A stretch of 64,000 nt of DNA from Podocnemis expansa (taxonomy: Eukaryota > Chordata > Testudines > Podocnemididae), in the NCBI GenBank assembly GCA_007922195.1, contig ML682121.1:1392017-1456016 (forward strand), in the 5' to 3' direction. This document shows positions 63,594 to 64,000 of the stretch, in pieces. Under the pieces are notes generated by a model that was not told where the DNA came from, did no database searches, and saw only the letters and a program-made list of their open reading frames with translations. The number at the start of each line of letters is the position of its first letter. Position 1 is the first letter of the stretch. The translations under genes were made by a program, and so were the position numbers.

Positions 63594-63936
63594 GTCGTGC
63601 AACACATGCTGCATACATGAGAAGTTATCGAGCAAATCACCGTCACCAAGAACAAGAATCAGTGGAACAAGCTGTTGCACGTTGAGGCTGACGTGCAGAA
63701 CAAATGAGAAATCATCGCCAAAACCGACCAGATCAAGAAACCCAAGAGCAAGGCGCTGAGCATCATGCTCAAAATGCTTAACGAATGAGACAGCCTTGCA
63801 ATGCGCATCGTGCTGCTACTCCTAATCATGAAACAGTCAATGAAAATGCTGTGATTACTCATAACTGTGGATTGATGAACGTTGAACGTGAGTATTGTCT
63901 TTGATTGAACTTGCAAGCTGAAAGATCCATTGACAA
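63594..63936 (+). pseudogene. Helitron-like protein remnant (N-terminal region)
   Basis: The plus frame reads RSYRANHRHQEQESVEQAVA, then RAEQMRNHRQNRPDQETQEQ, then RMRQPCNAHRAATPNHETVN, then HNCGLMNVEREYC and LNLQAERSIDK. Tandem Arg/Gln/Glu-rich units followed by a CGxMNV(E/C)..C motif are typical of the N-terminus of metazoan Helitron-encoded proteins. At least four stops interrupt it and it is cut at 63938 by another element. Confidence 0.55.
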
Positions 63937-63937
63937 G

Positions 63938-64000
63938 CAGGGGTGTCGCTGGCGCCCGGCTCAGAGGGCACGTGCCCTGAGTGCCTGGCGTGGCCCCTGG
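63938..64000 (+). mobile_element. CAGGGGTGTCGCTGG element, runs off the window
   Basis: Same start as 30491. It interrupts the Helitron-like remnant and continues past the window end. Confidence 0.5.

Noticed and set aside
63659..63916. Minus-strand frame of about 85 codons with a hydrophobic middle
   Set aside because: It lies opposite the Helitron-like remnant, whose plus-strand motifs are more specific; likely a shadow.

Overview
This window is vertebrate nuclear DNA, most likely from a sauropsid and probably a turtle. The evidence is the many CR1 LINE pieces in both orientations, old MIR/CORE-SINE pieces, abundant hAT-type TIR elements, a PIF/Harbinger-derived nuclease gene, and spliced genes with vertebrate families and GT-AG junctions. 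The species cannot be fixed from sequence alone. One assembly gap of 10 N lies at 18371-18380.

Layout. (1) 381-1706, minus: an intact single-exon PIF/Harbinger (HARBI1/ALP1-like) nuclease of 441 aa that has lost the usual first two catalytic acidic positions. (2) 1.7-13.7 kb: intergenic, with CR1 and hAT-like elements, an LTR plus leader remnant near 7.4-8.2 kb, and a long palindromic MITE at 10.57-10.74 kb. (3) 13704-27356, plus: a complete 14-exon lipoxygenase gene of the ALOX15B/ALOX12B/ALOXE3 group. All 14 exons join in frame to a 670-aa protein with every iron ligand present. (4) 28-38 kb: repeat-rich intergenic DNA with a truncated C2H2 zinc-finger relic, a solo LTR with perfect 5-bp TSD, a tRNA-Leu(AAG)-like gene, a large antisense CR1 and two copies of one hAT MITE. 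(5) 38.2-45.0 kb, plus: KRAB-zinc-finger gene A (CpG island, KRAB-A and KRAB-B exons, nine-finger exon, 429 aa), with a ~120-bp minisatellite in its 5' part. (6) 50.5-56.2 kb, minus: KRAB-zinc-finger gene B, convergent with A, whose finger array ends early through a frameshift. (7) 58.8-62.6 kb, minus: a set of TRIM/RFP-type coiled-coil exons downstream of a second CpG island, with no RING, B-box or SPRY exon visible. (8) 63.6-63.9 kb: a decayed Helitron-like coding remnant at the right edge.

How the genes relate: the lipoxygenase is a self-contained lipid-oxidation enzyme unrelated in function to its neighbours. The right half looks like a zinc-finger/TRIM-type cluster: two KRAB-ZNF genes sharing the same exon design (24-nt start exon, 127-nt KRAB-A exon, long finger exon), a third ZNF reduced to its 3' end, and an orphan TRIM-like coiled-coil cassette. 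KRAB-ZNF proteins are usually TRIM28-recruiting repressors of transposable elements, and this region is itself dense with such elements.
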